Below, piece after piece: positions 5,314 through 12,085 of a stretch of DNA of 12,300 bases. Position numbers and translations under genes: made by a program. The notes beneath the pieces were generated by a model, which made no database searches, was not told the DNA's origin, and saw only the letters and a list, made by a program, of their open reading frames with translations. The stretch lies in the NCBI GenBank assembly GCA_946060825.1, contig CAMGPO010000006.1, positions 1 to 12,300 on the forward strand, in the 5' to 3' direction. Numbering within the stretch: the stretch's first letter is position 1; the number at the start of each line of letters is the position of its first letter. Origin of the DNA: an uncultured Clostridia bacterium. GTDB lineage: Bacteria > Bacillota > Clostridia > Oscillospirales > Oscillospiraceae.

Positions 5314-5643
5314 ATGAAGATTCGGATCAATAAGGACATCGTTGAGTTTATCCCGGAGCATGCGGCAGAGACTGCAGAGCTGGAAGCCCTCTGGGTCAAG
5401 ATGGGCAACTGCGTCGGCGACACCAAGCGGCTGGAGCCGATGGGCGTCTTTGTCCCCTCGGAGAGCAAGGTCGCCAAGTTCCACATTGAGGGCCTGAGCA
5501 AGGAAGAGGTCGACGCGGTTCCCACCATCCGCGCCCCCTATGACACCGACGTCTACTGCGTCACCTGCAACAAGACCGTCCATGTCAAGGCCGGCGAGCC
5601 CATTCCCTTCTGCTGCGGCAGACTGATGGAGATTCTGGACTGA
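5314..5643 (+). CDS. Uncharacterised protein with desulforedoxin-like CxxC...CC site
   Basis: I do not recognise a characterised family. The 109 residues have an N-terminal region of about 75 residues with a single cysteine (Cys33), and a C-terminal knuckle YCVTCNK (81-87) plus FCCGRLME (99-106). The spacing CxxC-14-CC followed by Gly resembles the desulforedoxin domain, which binds one Fe with four cysteines. The superoxide-reductase domain with its His-rich iron site, as in desulfoferrodoxin, is absent, so it should not be called superoxide reductase. The start is three bases after the rubredoxin stop, next to the GGAGG carried by the rubredoxin end. Its position implies a redox role beside rubredoxin. 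A zinc ribbon is the main alternative. Confidence 0.75.
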   Translation: MKIRINKDIVEFIPEHAAETAELEALWVKMGNCVGDTKRLEPMGVFVPSESKVAKFHIEGLSKEEVDAVPTIRAPYDTDVYCVTCNKTVHVKAGEPIPFCCGRLMEILD

Positions 5644-5646
5644 GCG

Positions 5647-5868
5647 ATGGCAGAATTTGAGGTTTTGATCGAGACGATCAACCCCTGCGGCGGCCAGCGC
5701 CACGCGAAGAAGGAATTTCTGGAGGTCGAGGCGGAAAGCCCCGAGGCCTATGTGGCGGCGCACAGCCAGTACCCGGTGATCAACTCCGGCCGGAATTCCA
5801 GCGGTGACACGGTCATCACCACCGGCGACGGCAAAGGAAACCTGACCCGGTACATCTTTACCGCCTGA
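5647..5868 (+). CDS. Uncharacterised 73-residue protein at the end of the oxygen-defence cluster
   Basis: Seventy-three residues starting MAEFEVLIETINPCGG, with the ATG three bases after the previous stop, so translation is probably coupled. It has one cysteine (Cys14), no membrane segment and no recognisable enzyme motif. The middle is acidic (EVEAESPEAYVAAH) and the end is strand-rich (SGDTVITTGDGKGNLTRYIFTA). This looks like a small soluble alpha/beta domain. The tight linkage to rubredoxin and the CxxC...CC protein, and the strong terminator right after it, support it as a real last gene. The function is unknown; a partner of the redox proteins is only a guess from position. Confidence 0.7.
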   Translation: MAEFEVLIETINPCGGQRHAKKEFLEVEAESPEAYVAAHSQYPVINSGRNSSGDTVITTGDGKGNLTRYIFTA

Positions 5869-5883
5869 AAGAATAGAAACAGC

Positions 5884-5915
5884 AAGGGAGCGGGATTTCC
5901 GCTCCCTTTGTTTTC
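5884..5915 (+). terminator. Intrinsic terminator of the perR-rubredoxin cluster
   Basis: AAGGGAGCGG (5884-5893) pairs with CCGCTCCCTT (5899-5908) around a GATTT loop, and is followed by TGTTTTC. It lies 16 bases after the stop codon of the 73-residue gene. Confidence 0.92.
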
Positions 5916-5917
5916 GT

Positions 5918-5977
5918 TCCGGAAGAATCCTTTGGAACGGGCTGCGGAAAGCTTCCGCCCTTCGTTCAGAATGACAG
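5918..5977. repeat. Degenerate copy of a palindromic intergenic repeat
   Basis: The end TTCGTTCAGAATGACAG (5961-5977) matches 16 of 17 bases with 7193-7209 of the full palindromic repeat. GAAGAATC also occurs at the other side (near 5922). Between them lies a hairpin, GCGGAA-AGC-TTCCGC (5944-5958). The opposite terminal repeat is missing, so it is a decayed or partial copy. Confidence 0.5.
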
Positions 5978-5994
5978 AATCACCGGACGGCGGT

Positions 5995-6023
5995 TTGACA
6001 GATCCGGTGGGGACTGGTACAAT
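5995..6023 (+). promoter_or_regulatory. Promoter of the PK_C-GNAT gene
   Basis: TTGACA (5995-6000), a 17-base spacer, and TACAAT (6018-6023), with TGG before the -10 box. The predicted start near 6030 leaves a short leader with a strong GGAGAGGAGGAG ribosome binding site before the ATG at 6052. Confidence 0.85.
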
Positions 6024-6051
6024 TTTGGTGCATAGGAGAGGAGGAGTCCCA

Positions 6052-7068
6052 ATGATCGGATTTGACGCCGTTGGCCGGGCCAACACCGACGCCACGCTGG
6101 CCATCGCCCTGGAGGCCGCGGAACAATACGGCATCCGCTGCCTCGTCGTGGCCTCCAGCGAGGGCGAAACTGCGAAAAAACTGCTGGGCTGCGGCCGGGA
6201 TGTAGTCATCGTAACCCATCAGGCCGGTTTTCTGAAGCCGGGGATTCAGGAATTCCCGGAGGCGCTACGCCGGGAGCTGACGAACGCGGGCATGCGCGTG
6301 CTGACCACGACCCATTTCTTTGCCGGGGCCGACCGGGCCGTAAACCGCAAATTCGGCGGCGTCTATCCGGCGGAGCTGATGGCCCATACCCTGCGGATCT
6401 TGGGCCAGGGCTTCAAGGTCTGTGTCGAGGTAGCCGTCATGGCCCTGGACGCCGGGTTCATTTCTCCGGAGGAGGACGTGATCGCCGTCGGCGGCACGGG
6501 CCGGGGCGCCGACACGGCTGTGATTCTCCGGCCTGCCCATTCCCAGAGCTTCTTCGACACCGATGTGAAAGAGATTCTCTGTATGCCCCGGGGCCACCGC
6601 CCCGCTCCGAAGCCCCGGTTCACCCTGCGGCCCTACCGGGAGACTGACAACCCGGCCCTTGCCGCCCTGTTTTCCGACACGGTCCACACGGTCAACGCCG
6701 CCGATTACACGGAGGAGCAGCGCCGGGCCTGGACGGCCGGCGCGGCGGATCCCGCCGCCTGGTGCGCCGCCCTCCCGACCCATACCACAATCGTGGCTGA
6801 GGCGGACGGCGCGGTCATCGGCTTCGGCGACATCACAGCGGAGGGCTATCTCGACCGGCTGTATGTCCACAGAAGCCACCAGCGGGAGGGGATCGGAACC
6901 GCGATCTGTGATGCGCTGGAGCGGGCCGTCTCCGCAGAGACCTTCACGACGGACGCCTCGATCACGGCCCGGCCCTTCTTCCGCGGGCGGGGCTACCGCG
7001 TGGTGCAGCCCCAGGTGGTGTACCGGCAGGGTGTGCCCCTGATGAACTACCGCATGGAAAAACCTTAA
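6052..7068 (+). CDS. Pyruvate-kinase-C-like domain fused to GNAT acetyltransferase
   Basis: A 338-residue protein with two parts. Residues 1-180 match stand-alone pyruvate kinase alpha/beta-domain-like proteins of Clostridia and archaea. Landmarks are LVVASSEGETAKKL (31-44), VVIVTHQAGF (51-60), RKFGGVYPAELMAHTLR (99-115), EVIAVGGTGRGADTA-like (142-156) and EILCMPR (174-180). This domain has an unknown ligand and lacks the pyruvate kinase catalytic barrel. After a proline-rich hinge (GHRPAPKP), residues 189-338 form a GNAT N-acetyltransferase: TLRPYRETD at the start, LDRLYVHRSHQREGIGTA at 267-284 with the acetyl-CoA loop QREGIG, and FFRGRGYRV near the end. The ATG at 6052 is chosen for its strong ribosome binding site and promoter; the frame is open back to 5908 but that part overlaps a terminator. 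It is transcribed alone. The acetylated substrate is unknown. Confidence 0.85.
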   Translation: MIGFDAVGRANTDATLAIALEAAEQYGIRCLVVASSEGETAKKLLGCGRDVVIVTHQAGFLKPGIQEFPEALRRELTNAGMRVLTTTHFFAGADRAVNRKFGGVYPAELMAHTLRILGQGFKVCVEVAVMALDAGFISPEEDVIAVGGTGRGADTAVILRPAHSQSFFDTDVKEILCMPRGHRPAPKPRFTLRPYRETDNPALAALFSDTVHTVNAADYTEEQRRAWTAGAADPAAWCAALPTHTTIVAEADGAVIGFGDITAEGYLDRLYVHRSHQREGIGTAICDALERAVSAETFTTDASITARPFFRGRGYRVVQPQVVYRQGVPLMNYRMEKP

Positions 7069-7109
7069 AAAAGCAGGGCCTGCTGCATCGCAGCGGGCCC
7101 CTGTTTTTA
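7067..7109. terminator. Bidirectional terminator between the GNAT fusion and trkA
   Basis: GCTGC-ATC-GCAGC forms the tip of a long stem that continues through CAGGGCC and GGCCCCTG with one bulge. A T tract (TTTTTAT, 7104-7110) follows on the plus strand, and six A at 7067-7072 give a U run on the minus strand. It serves both converging genes. Confidence 0.88.
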
Positions 7110-7120
7110 TCATCGTCGAT

Positions 7121-7207
7121 GTCATTCTGAGGGAGCGCAGTGACCGAAGAATCTTTGCAGAAATGCGACGAAAAACATGCAGGATTCTTCGCTTCGCTCA
7201 GAATGAC
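7121..7207. repeat. Palindromic intergenic repeat (REP/MITE-like)
   Basis: GTCATTCTGAG (7121-7131) is mirrored by CTCAGAATGAC (7197-7207), and CGAAGAATC (7145-7153) by GATTCTTCG (7183-7191). The whole forms an 87-base hairpin with unpaired stretches and a 29-base middle. There is no reading frame inside. It sits between a terminator and the trkA stop codon. Similar sequences ending in CTCAGAATGACA are, to my knowledge, scattered between genes in many bacteria. A partial second copy is at 5918-5977. Confidence 0.75.
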
Positions 7208-7221
7208 AGTGCTATTTGGAT

Positions 7222-7869
7222 TCAGTGCTCAACAGCCTTCCAGATGTCCTCCATTTTGCCCATGACAATCAGATGCTCATCCGCCTTGAACACATAGTCG
7301 ATGCCCGGCATGGCGTTGAGACTGCCTCCTTGCTTGCTGGCCAGGATGTTCATCCGATAGGCATTGCGGAAATCCAGCTCCCGGATGGTCTTGCCGAGCC
7401 ATTTGGGCTGGGGCGTGATCTCATAGATACCGTAGCCGCCGGAAAGGGGAATGCAGTCAAAGATACTATCCGAGCTCTCGCTGACGGCAATACGGGCGGC
7501 GGCGTCCTGCTCCGGGTAGATGACCTCGTCAGCGCCGATGCGCAGCAGGAATTTGGCCTGGATGTCCTCATCAGCCTTGCTGAACACCTTTTTTGCACCC
7601 AGCTCCTTGAGGAGGCTGGTGATCTCCAGACTGTACTGGAAATTGCCGCCGATGCAGACGAAGCAGGCGTCAAAGCTGGGGATGTCGAAGGTCTTGAGCA
7701 CCTCCGCGTTGGCGCAGTCAGCAATCTTTGCGCTGACCACCAGGGGCAGCACGTCCTCCAGCATCTCCGATTTGGCGTCTGCCACCATGATCTCACATTT
7801 CTGCTTGGCCAGTTCCCGGCAGAGGTGATGGCCGAAGGTTCCCATTCCAATGATTAAAAACGACTTCAT
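7222..7869 (-). CDS. trkA: Potassium uptake regulatory subunit TrkA/KtrA
   Basis: The cytoplasmic gating ring of a Trk/Ktr potassium channel-transporter. It has 215 residues. An N-terminal RCK Rossmann domain carries the nucleotide loop IIGMGTFGHHL (6-16) and the acidic residue Asp31 at the end of strand 2 (VADAKSEM). DACFVCIGGNFQYSL lies at about 67-81, and a C-terminal RCK_C (TrkA_C) domain runs from about 140 (GIYEITPQPKWLGKTIRELD) to the end. The single-RCK length fits KtrA rather than the double-size E. coli TrkA. The ATG at 7869 is preferred over a start at 7890 because it follows TAGGAG and matches the family N-terminus MKxFLIIGMG; the 7890 start would overlap trkH. It comes ten bases after the trkH stop in one operon. 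Confidence 0.95.
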   Translation of the reverse strand: MKSFLIIGMGTFGHHLCRELAKQKCEIMVADAKSEMLEDVLPLVVSAKIADCANAEVLKTFDIPSFDACFVCIGGNFQYSLEITSLLKELGAKKVFSKADEDIQAKFLLRIGADEVIYPEQDAAARIAVSESSDSIFDCIPLSGGYGIYEITPQPKWLGKTIRELDFRNAYRMNILASKQGGSLNAMPGIDYVFKADEHLIVMGKMEDIWKAVEH

Positions 7870-7879
7870 ATCCGCGCTC

Positions 7880-9220
7880 CTATCCCACAATGATACGTTC
7901 CGTCGGGTAGCTCACCGGCGGCTGTGCTTTCTTTTCCAGCAAGGCCACGGCAAAGGACACGCTGCCCACCCGGCCCAAGTACATCAGCGCCGCCACCACA
8001 TAAACCGAAATACTGCCGAGGCTCCGGGTGATGCCCGTCGACATGCCGACGGTGCCGATGGCCGAAAAGACCTCGAAGAGGACGTCCAGGGCCGGGAGAT
8101 TCTGCAGGCCGCAGATGGCGGTGGCGGCCAGCAGGGCGAGGCCGATATTGAAGAAGAGAACGGTGCTGGACTTCTTCCGTGCGTCCTCGGAGAGGCGGCG
8201 GCCAAAGACTGTCGGGGCCTCCTGGCCCCGGAAGCTGGCCAGTCCGAACAGGACGATGACGGCGAAGGTGGTAGTCTTGACGCCGCCGGCGGTGGAGCCA
8301 GGGGAGCCGCCCACCAGCATCAGAAGGATCGTCACCAGCTTGGTGGCGTCGGTCTGGGCCGCCAGATCCACAGTGTTGAAGCCCGCTGTCCGGGCTGAGA
8401 CCGAGGCGAAGAGGGAGGTCAGGATCTTCTGGCCCGCCGTCATGTCCGCCCCGGTGGCGTCCCGCTCCAAGAGGAGAATGACCGCCGCCCCGCCGAAGGT
8501 CAGAATGGCGGAGGTCACCAGCACCAGCTTCGTGTGAAGGCGGTAGCTCCGCCAGTGGAATTGGTTGTTCCGGAGATCGTCCCAGACCAGGAAGCCCAGG
8601 CCGCCGATCGTGATGAGGGCCATGACGACCACATTGACGAAGACGTCGTTCCAGAGGGGCGTCAGGGAGCAGTAGGGCTCCAGCACGCCCATCAGGTCAA
8701 AGCCGGCGTTGCAGAAGGCGGAAACGGAATGAAACACGCTGTACCAGATGCCCTTCCCCGGGCCGAACATCGGGATGAACCGGATGGCCAGCAGAGCCGC
8801 GCCAAGGCTCTCGAAAAAGAGGGTGCCCAACAGGATCAGCTTCGCGAGCTTCATGATGCCGCCGACCTGGGTGGTGTTGATGCTCTCAACCATGATCTCC
8901 CGCTTGCGCAGGCCCATCTTCCGCCGGAGAATCAGGAAAAAGAGGGTGGCGATGGTCATAAAGCCGAGGCCGCCGACCTGAATCAGCAGAAGGATGACAA
9001 CCTGGCCGAAGGGCGTCCAGGCCGTGGCCGTGTCCCGCAGGATGAGGCCCGTGACGCAGGAGGCCGAGGTGGCCGTGAACAGGGCCTCCCGGAACGGGGC
9101 CGAATAGCCGTCGGCGGAGGCGAAGGGCAGCATCAGCAGCAGGGTTCCGGCCAGGATGATAATGCCGAAGCCCAGGGCGATGATCTGCACATGAGAGAGT
9201 CTCGATTTTCTTATCTTCAT
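7880..9220 (-). CDS. trkH: Potassium uptake membrane subunit TrkH/KtrB
   Basis: The ion-conducting membrane subunit of a Trk/Ktr system. The 446 residues contain about eight to ten hydrophobic segments arranged as four M1-P-M2 repeats. The four pore loops are visible with their selectivity-filter glycines: SASCVTGL (52-59), SAFCNAGFD (about 166-174), SARTAGFN (about 274-281), and AIGTVGMSTG (about 388-397). The short length fits KtrB. The ATG at 9220-9218 follows AGAGGAAG. The N-terminus MKIRKSRLS is basic and probably cytoplasmic. It is the first gene of the pair, with a promoter at 9256-9284 that overlaps the stop codon of the M14 peptidase gene. No potassium riboswitch (such as ydaO) is seen in the short leader. 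Confidence 0.96.
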   Translation of the reverse strand: MKIRKSRLSHVQIIALGFGIIILAGTLLLMLPFASADGYSAPFREALFTATSASCVTGLILRDTATAWTPFGQVVILLLIQVGGLGFMTIATLFFLILRRKMGLRKREIMVESINTTQVGGIMKLAKLILLGTLFFESLGAALLAIRFIPMFGPGKGIWYSVFHSVSAFCNAGFDLMGVLEPYCSLTPLWNDVFVNVVVMALITIGGLGFLVWDDLRNNQFHWRSYRLHTKLVLVTSAILTFGGAAVILLLERDATGADMTAGQKILTSLFASVSARTAGFNTVDLAAQTDATKLVTILLMLVGGSPGSTAGGVKTTTFAVIVLFGLASFRGQEAPTVFGRRLSEDARKKSSTVLFFNIGLALLAATAICGLQNLPALDVLFEVFSAIGTVGMSTGITRSLGSISVYVVAALMYLGRVGSVSFAVALLEKKAQPPVSYPTERIIVG

Positions 9221-9255
9221 GGGCGTACTTCCTCTGTTCGGAAAATCGTGCCCTT

Positions 9256-9284
9256 ATCATACCATGGGGAGAGAAAAATTACAA
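9256..9284 (-). promoter_or_regulatory. Promoter of trkH-trkA
   Basis: On the minus strand TTGTAA (9284-9279), a 17-base spacer and TATGAT (9261-9256), with TGG ahead of the -10 box. The -10 box overlaps the peptidase stop codon (9259-9257), so the potassium genes have their own promoter despite the tight spacing. The leader is about 28 bases. Confidence 0.8.
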
Positions 9285-10084
9285 TCATCTCCTGCATTTT
9301 CCCCAAAAAGGGCCGTTTCCAGCAGGGGCAGTACGCGGGCGCAGATGCCGTCAAGCTGGCAGAGGGGCAGCGGATTGACGCCGAGGCCGCACTCGACGGT
9401 GTAGGCCGGCCGGCGGAAGCTCTGCAAAAACCAGTCCTTATATCCGGCCCGGGAGGACGCCGGCGGCACCTCCGTCAGCAGGTAACCGGAGCGGCGGGCC
9501 ATGGCCTCGCCCAGGGCCTGGGCCTCCGGCGGCTCGAAGCCGCGGTACTGCCAGTAGATTTCCTCGCCCTGGGCGTGGAGGGTCACGAGGACGTCGGGCC
9601 GTACCCGCTCCGCCAGCTCCGCCATCAGGCGGCTCTCCGGCTCCGAGAGGGGGAACGGCCCCGGCCAGTTCATGGGGGCCGGGCCATGCGGACTCTTGAC
9701 GCGGACGGCCCCCTCCCAGTCCGCCGGGTAGTTGAGGTTCAGGTCGACACCCCGGCCGTTGGCCTTCCAGGTGAATGGGAAACCTGGATCGCTGCCACCG
9801 ATGGCCCGGCTGACGATGTACTGGGGCGACCAGGTGGGCAGCAATCCCATGGCCAGGGCCGCTCCGTCGGGATTCACCCAGGGCACGGCCCAGAGCGTGG
9901 CCTGGGCCTGCCAGTCGGGCCGCCGCCGGAAGCTCGTCAGAAACCGCTGCAGCACCGCTCCGGTGATCCACTCACTGCCATGAAAGGCCGCACAGAACAG
10001 GACCCGCCGCCGGCCCGTGCCGCTCTGCTCGCAGAAAACGGGCCGTCCCCAGGCCGAGTAGCCCAGCACATACTGCTCCATCAT
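9257..10084 (-). CDS. M14 zinc peptidase, gamma-D-glutamyl-diamino acid endopeptidase I type
   Basis: Probably cleaves the gamma-D-glutamyl-diaminopimelate bond of peptidoglycan peptides, for cell-wall turnover or recycling. It has about 275 residues. The zinc ligands of the M14 fold are seen: HGSE (His35, Glu38) and LHAQGE (His170). The catalytic glutamate is in YTVECGLG (Glu231). PWVNPDGA and GVDLNLNYP (112-120) are present; the latter has Leu where carboxypeptidase A has Arg in GVDLNRN, as in the ENP1 subgroup. LSEPES, IYWQYRGFEPPE and GVNPLPL also match that subgroup. No signal peptide is seen, so it acts on cytoplasmic muropeptides or leaves by another route. The start is uncertain between ATG 10084, ATG 10081 and GTG 10093. 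The terminator of the upstream aminopeptidase gene covers this region and holds the ribosome binding site. Confidence 0.88.
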   Translation of the reverse strand: MMEQYVLGYSAWGRPVFCEQSGTGRRRVLFCAAFHGSEWITGAVLQRFLTSFRRRPDWQAQATLWAVPWVNPDGAALAMGLLPTWSPQYIVSRAIGGSDPGFPFTWKANGRGVDLNLNYPADWEGAVRVKSPHGPAPMNWPGPFPLSEPESRLMAELAERVRPDVLVTLHAQGEEIYWQYRGFEPPEAQALGEAMARRSGYLLTEVPPASSRAGYKDWFLQSFRRPAYTVECGLGVNPLPLCQLDGICARVLPLLETALFGENAGDDCNFSLPMV

Positions 10085-10119
10085 CAAAAACACCCCCGCC
10101 GCAGACTATGCGGCGGGGG
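10085..10119 (-). terminator. Terminator of the M18 aminopeptidase gene, overlapping the M14 start region
   Basis: On the minus strand CCCCCGCCGCA (10119-10109) pairs perfectly with TGCGGCGGGGG (10103-10093) around TAGTC, followed by TGTTTTTG. The 3' arm carries the only GGCGGGGG ribosome-binding-like sequence for the M14 gene, and the U run abuts its ATG. Confidence 0.85.
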
Positions 10120-10135
10120 CTGCGCTGGTTCCGGA

Positions 10136-11506
10136 TTATTTGGCGAGGTAGAAGGCACGCATGGCCTTCATGGTCATGTAGGCGTCGAGCTTGGAGACCA
10201 GCTCCATGGGGGCATGCATGGACAGCACGGGCACGCCGGCGTCCAGCGTATCGATGTTGCGGTTGGCCATATAGGCAGCTACGGTGCCGCCGCCGCCCTG
10301 GTCGACCTTGCCCAACTCGGCGATCTGCCAGAGGACGCCCGCCCGGTTGAAGATCGTGCGGATCTTGTTGAACAGCTCGGAGGAGGCGTCGGAGGCGCCG
10401 CCCTTGCCCCGGGAGCCGGTGTACTTGCACAGGGAGATGCCGTAGTTCAGGCGGCTGTTGTTCTGCTTGTCGCAGGTCTCGGCGTAGAGAGGGTCGTAGG
10501 CGTTGGACACGTCAGCGGAGAGGCAGGTGGAGGCAGCCAGGCAGTGGCGCAGCTTCACGTCCTGAATGTCGCAGAGGTCGGCCATGAAGTTCTCAAAGAA
10601 CTGGCTCTGCATACCGGAGACGCCGACGGAGCCGATCTCCTCCTTGTCCGCGAGGACGCAGACGGCGGTATATGCCGGGGTTTCCAGATCCAGCAGCGGC
10701 TCAAACTCGGCATAGACGCAGACCCGGTCATCATGGCCGTAGGCGGAGATCATGCTCCGGTCGAGGCCCACCTCGCGGCACTTGCCGGCGGGCACCATGG
10801 TCAGCTCGGCGGAGAGCAGGTCCTCCTCCACGATGCCGTATTTCTCATGGAGCAGGCTGAGGATGTTCTTCTTGACGCGGTCGCTGCCCTCGCCCTCGAT
10901 GGGCTGGGTGCCCATCAGTACCCGCAGGTTCTCGCCAGTGACGCCATCGGCCAGGGTCTTTTTCATCTGATCGGCGGCCAGATGGATCAAAAGGTCGGTG
11001 ACGCAGAAGATCGGGTCGGACTCGTCCTCGCCGATGGTGACCGTATGTACGGCGCCGTCCTGGGTCGTGATCACGCCGTGGAGGGCCAGGGGGATGGTGG
11101 TCCACTGGTACTTTTTGATGCCGCCGTAGTAGTGGGTCTTGAGGAAGGCCAGCTCGCTGTCCTCGCAGAGGGGGTTGGGCTTGATGTCCAGCCGGGGCGA
11201 ATCGGCATGGGCGGCTGTAATGTGGCAGCCCCTGGAGAGAGGCTCCCGGCCGATGACGGCAAAGATAATGGACTTGCCGCGGTTGTTGGCGTAGACGCGG
11301 TCGCCGGGCTGCAGGGCCATGCCGGCCTGGAACTCCCGGAAGCCGTGCTGCTCCGCGATGCGGATGGTCTCCGTCACGGACTCCCGCTCCGTCTTGGCAG
11401 CGTCCATGAAGTCCATGTAGCGTCGGCAGTAGCTCTCCAGCTCGGCGCGGTCGGTCTCGTTCAGGCGGTCAAAGCCGTTCTTCGGTGCGTAGATCAGGTT
11501 TTCCAT
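10136..11506 (-). CDS. M18 family aminopeptidase (aspartyl aminopeptidase type)
   Basis: Removes N-terminal residues from peptides in the cytoplasm, using two metal ions. The 456 residues match PF02127 over their full length. Landmarks are AAHADSPRLDIKPNP (98-112, with His100 and Asp102), GHDDR (257-261), the catalytic and metal-binding pair DKEEIGS (287-293, Glu289/Glu290), SADVSNAYDP (330-339) and SMHAPMEL (about 429-436, His431). GGSDAS-type GKGGASDASS is seen shortly before the C-terminal region. The ATG at 11506 follows AAAGGAG. It is 12 bases behind coaE, so it belongs to the sua5-coaE-aminopeptidase operon, and a strong terminator closes it. Substrate preference (acidic versus broader) cannot be read from the sequence. 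NCBI-style symbols apeA/apeB are avoided for that reason. Confidence 0.94.
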   Translation of the reverse strand: MENLIYAPKNGFDRLNETDRAELESYCRRYMDFMDAAKTERESVTETIRIAEQHGFREFQAGMALQPGDRVYANNRGKSIIFAVIGREPLSRGCHITAAHADSPRLDIKPNPLCEDSELAFLKTHYYGGIKKYQWTTIPLALHGVITTQDGAVHTVTIGEDESDPIFCVTDLLIHLAADQMKKTLADGVTGENLRVLMGTQPIEGEGSDRVKKNILSLLHEKYGIVEEDLLSAELTMVPAGKCREVGLDRSMISAYGHDDRVCVYAEFEPLLDLETPAYTAVCVLADKEEIGSVGVSGMQSQFFENFMADLCDIQDVKLRHCLAASTCLSADVSNAYDPLYAETCDKQNNSRLNYGISLCKYTGSRGKGGASDASSELFNKIRTIFNRAGVLWQIAELGKVDQGGGGTVAAYMANRNIDTLDAGVPVLSMHAPMELVSKLDAYMTMKAMRAFYLAK

Positions 11507-11518
11507 CGTTTTTCTCCT

Positions 11519-12082
11519 TTATATCAGTGTTTCAAACAGAGTTCGACATTTTCGGCGGAATTCCGCCTGGGTTCCATCGTTTTCCAGGGTATAATCGCAG
11601 GCGGCAGAGAATTCCACATTGGATTTCTGGGCCGCGATGCGGGCGGCAGCGTAGTCCCGGGTGACGCCCTCCCGGGCCGTCAGACGGGCGATGCGGGCCT
11701 CCACTGGGGCTGTGACGGCCACGGTGATGTCGCAGATCGCGCCGAGGCCGCTCTCCAGCAGACCGATGGCGTCGATGACCGAGAGACCCGGCCCGAGCTG
11801 TGCCCGGATGGCCTCCACCACCCGGGGCTGGGTGATGGCCGAGAGCCGCGCCAGGGCCTCCGGATTGCCAAAGACCTGGGCGCCCAGCTTTTTCCGCAGC
11901 AGCACACCGTTCTCGACGCTGCCGGGGAAGGCGGCGTTGATTGCCGTCAGCATCGCCGCGTCAGTGCGCAGCAGCTCATGGTAGACGGCATCGGCGTCGA
12001 AGCAGGCCGCGCCCATCTCCCGGAGGACCTCCAAGGCTGTGGTCTTGCCGCAGCCGGAGCCGCCGGTCAGTCCGATGACCAT
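11519..12082 (-). CDS. coaE: Dephospho-CoA kinase
   Basis: Catalyses the last step of coenzyme A synthesis, ATP-dependent phosphorylation of the ribose 3'-hydroxyl of dephospho-CoA. It has 187 residues, a little shorter than the usual 195-205. The P-loop GLTGGSGCGKTT lies at 4-15, and FDADAVYHELL (28-38) carries the acidic catalytic residue. SVIDAIGLLESGL (101-113), a Walker-B-like core with the substrate-proximal Leu-Leu-Glu pattern, follows. The lid region RIARLTAREGVTRDYAAARI at about 129-148 is arginine-rich. The ATG at 12082 has a perfect AGGAGGTG ribosome binding site upstream. It starts three bases after the stop of the Sua5-type gene and ends 12 bases before the aminopeptidase gene. 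Confidence 0.97.
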   Translation of the reverse strand: MVIGLTGGSGCGKTTALEVLREMGAACFDADAVYHELLRTDAAMLTAINAAFPGSVENGVLLRKKLGAQVFGNPEALARLSAITQPRVVEAIRAQLGPGLSVIDAIGLLESGLGAICDITVAVTAPVEARIARLTAREGVTRDYAAARIAAQKSNVEFSAACDYTLENDGTQAEFRRKCRTLFETLI

Positions 12083-12085
12083 GGC

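Noticed and set aside
5314..5643. Calling the 109-residue protein desulfoferrodoxin or superoxide reductase
   Set aside because: Only the CxxC...CC knuckle is similar. The histidine-rich iron site of superoxide reductase is absent.
5908..6051. An upstream extension of the PK_C-GNAT protein by 48 residues
   Set aside because: The extension would start in the preceding terminator's U run and span a strong promoter. The ATG at 6052 has a far better ribosome binding site and fits the family N-terminus.
6265..7125. A 286-codon minus-strand open frame opposite the PK_C-GNAT gene
   Set aside because: It is a shadow of a two-domain protein with clear motifs, and it crosses the bidirectional terminator.
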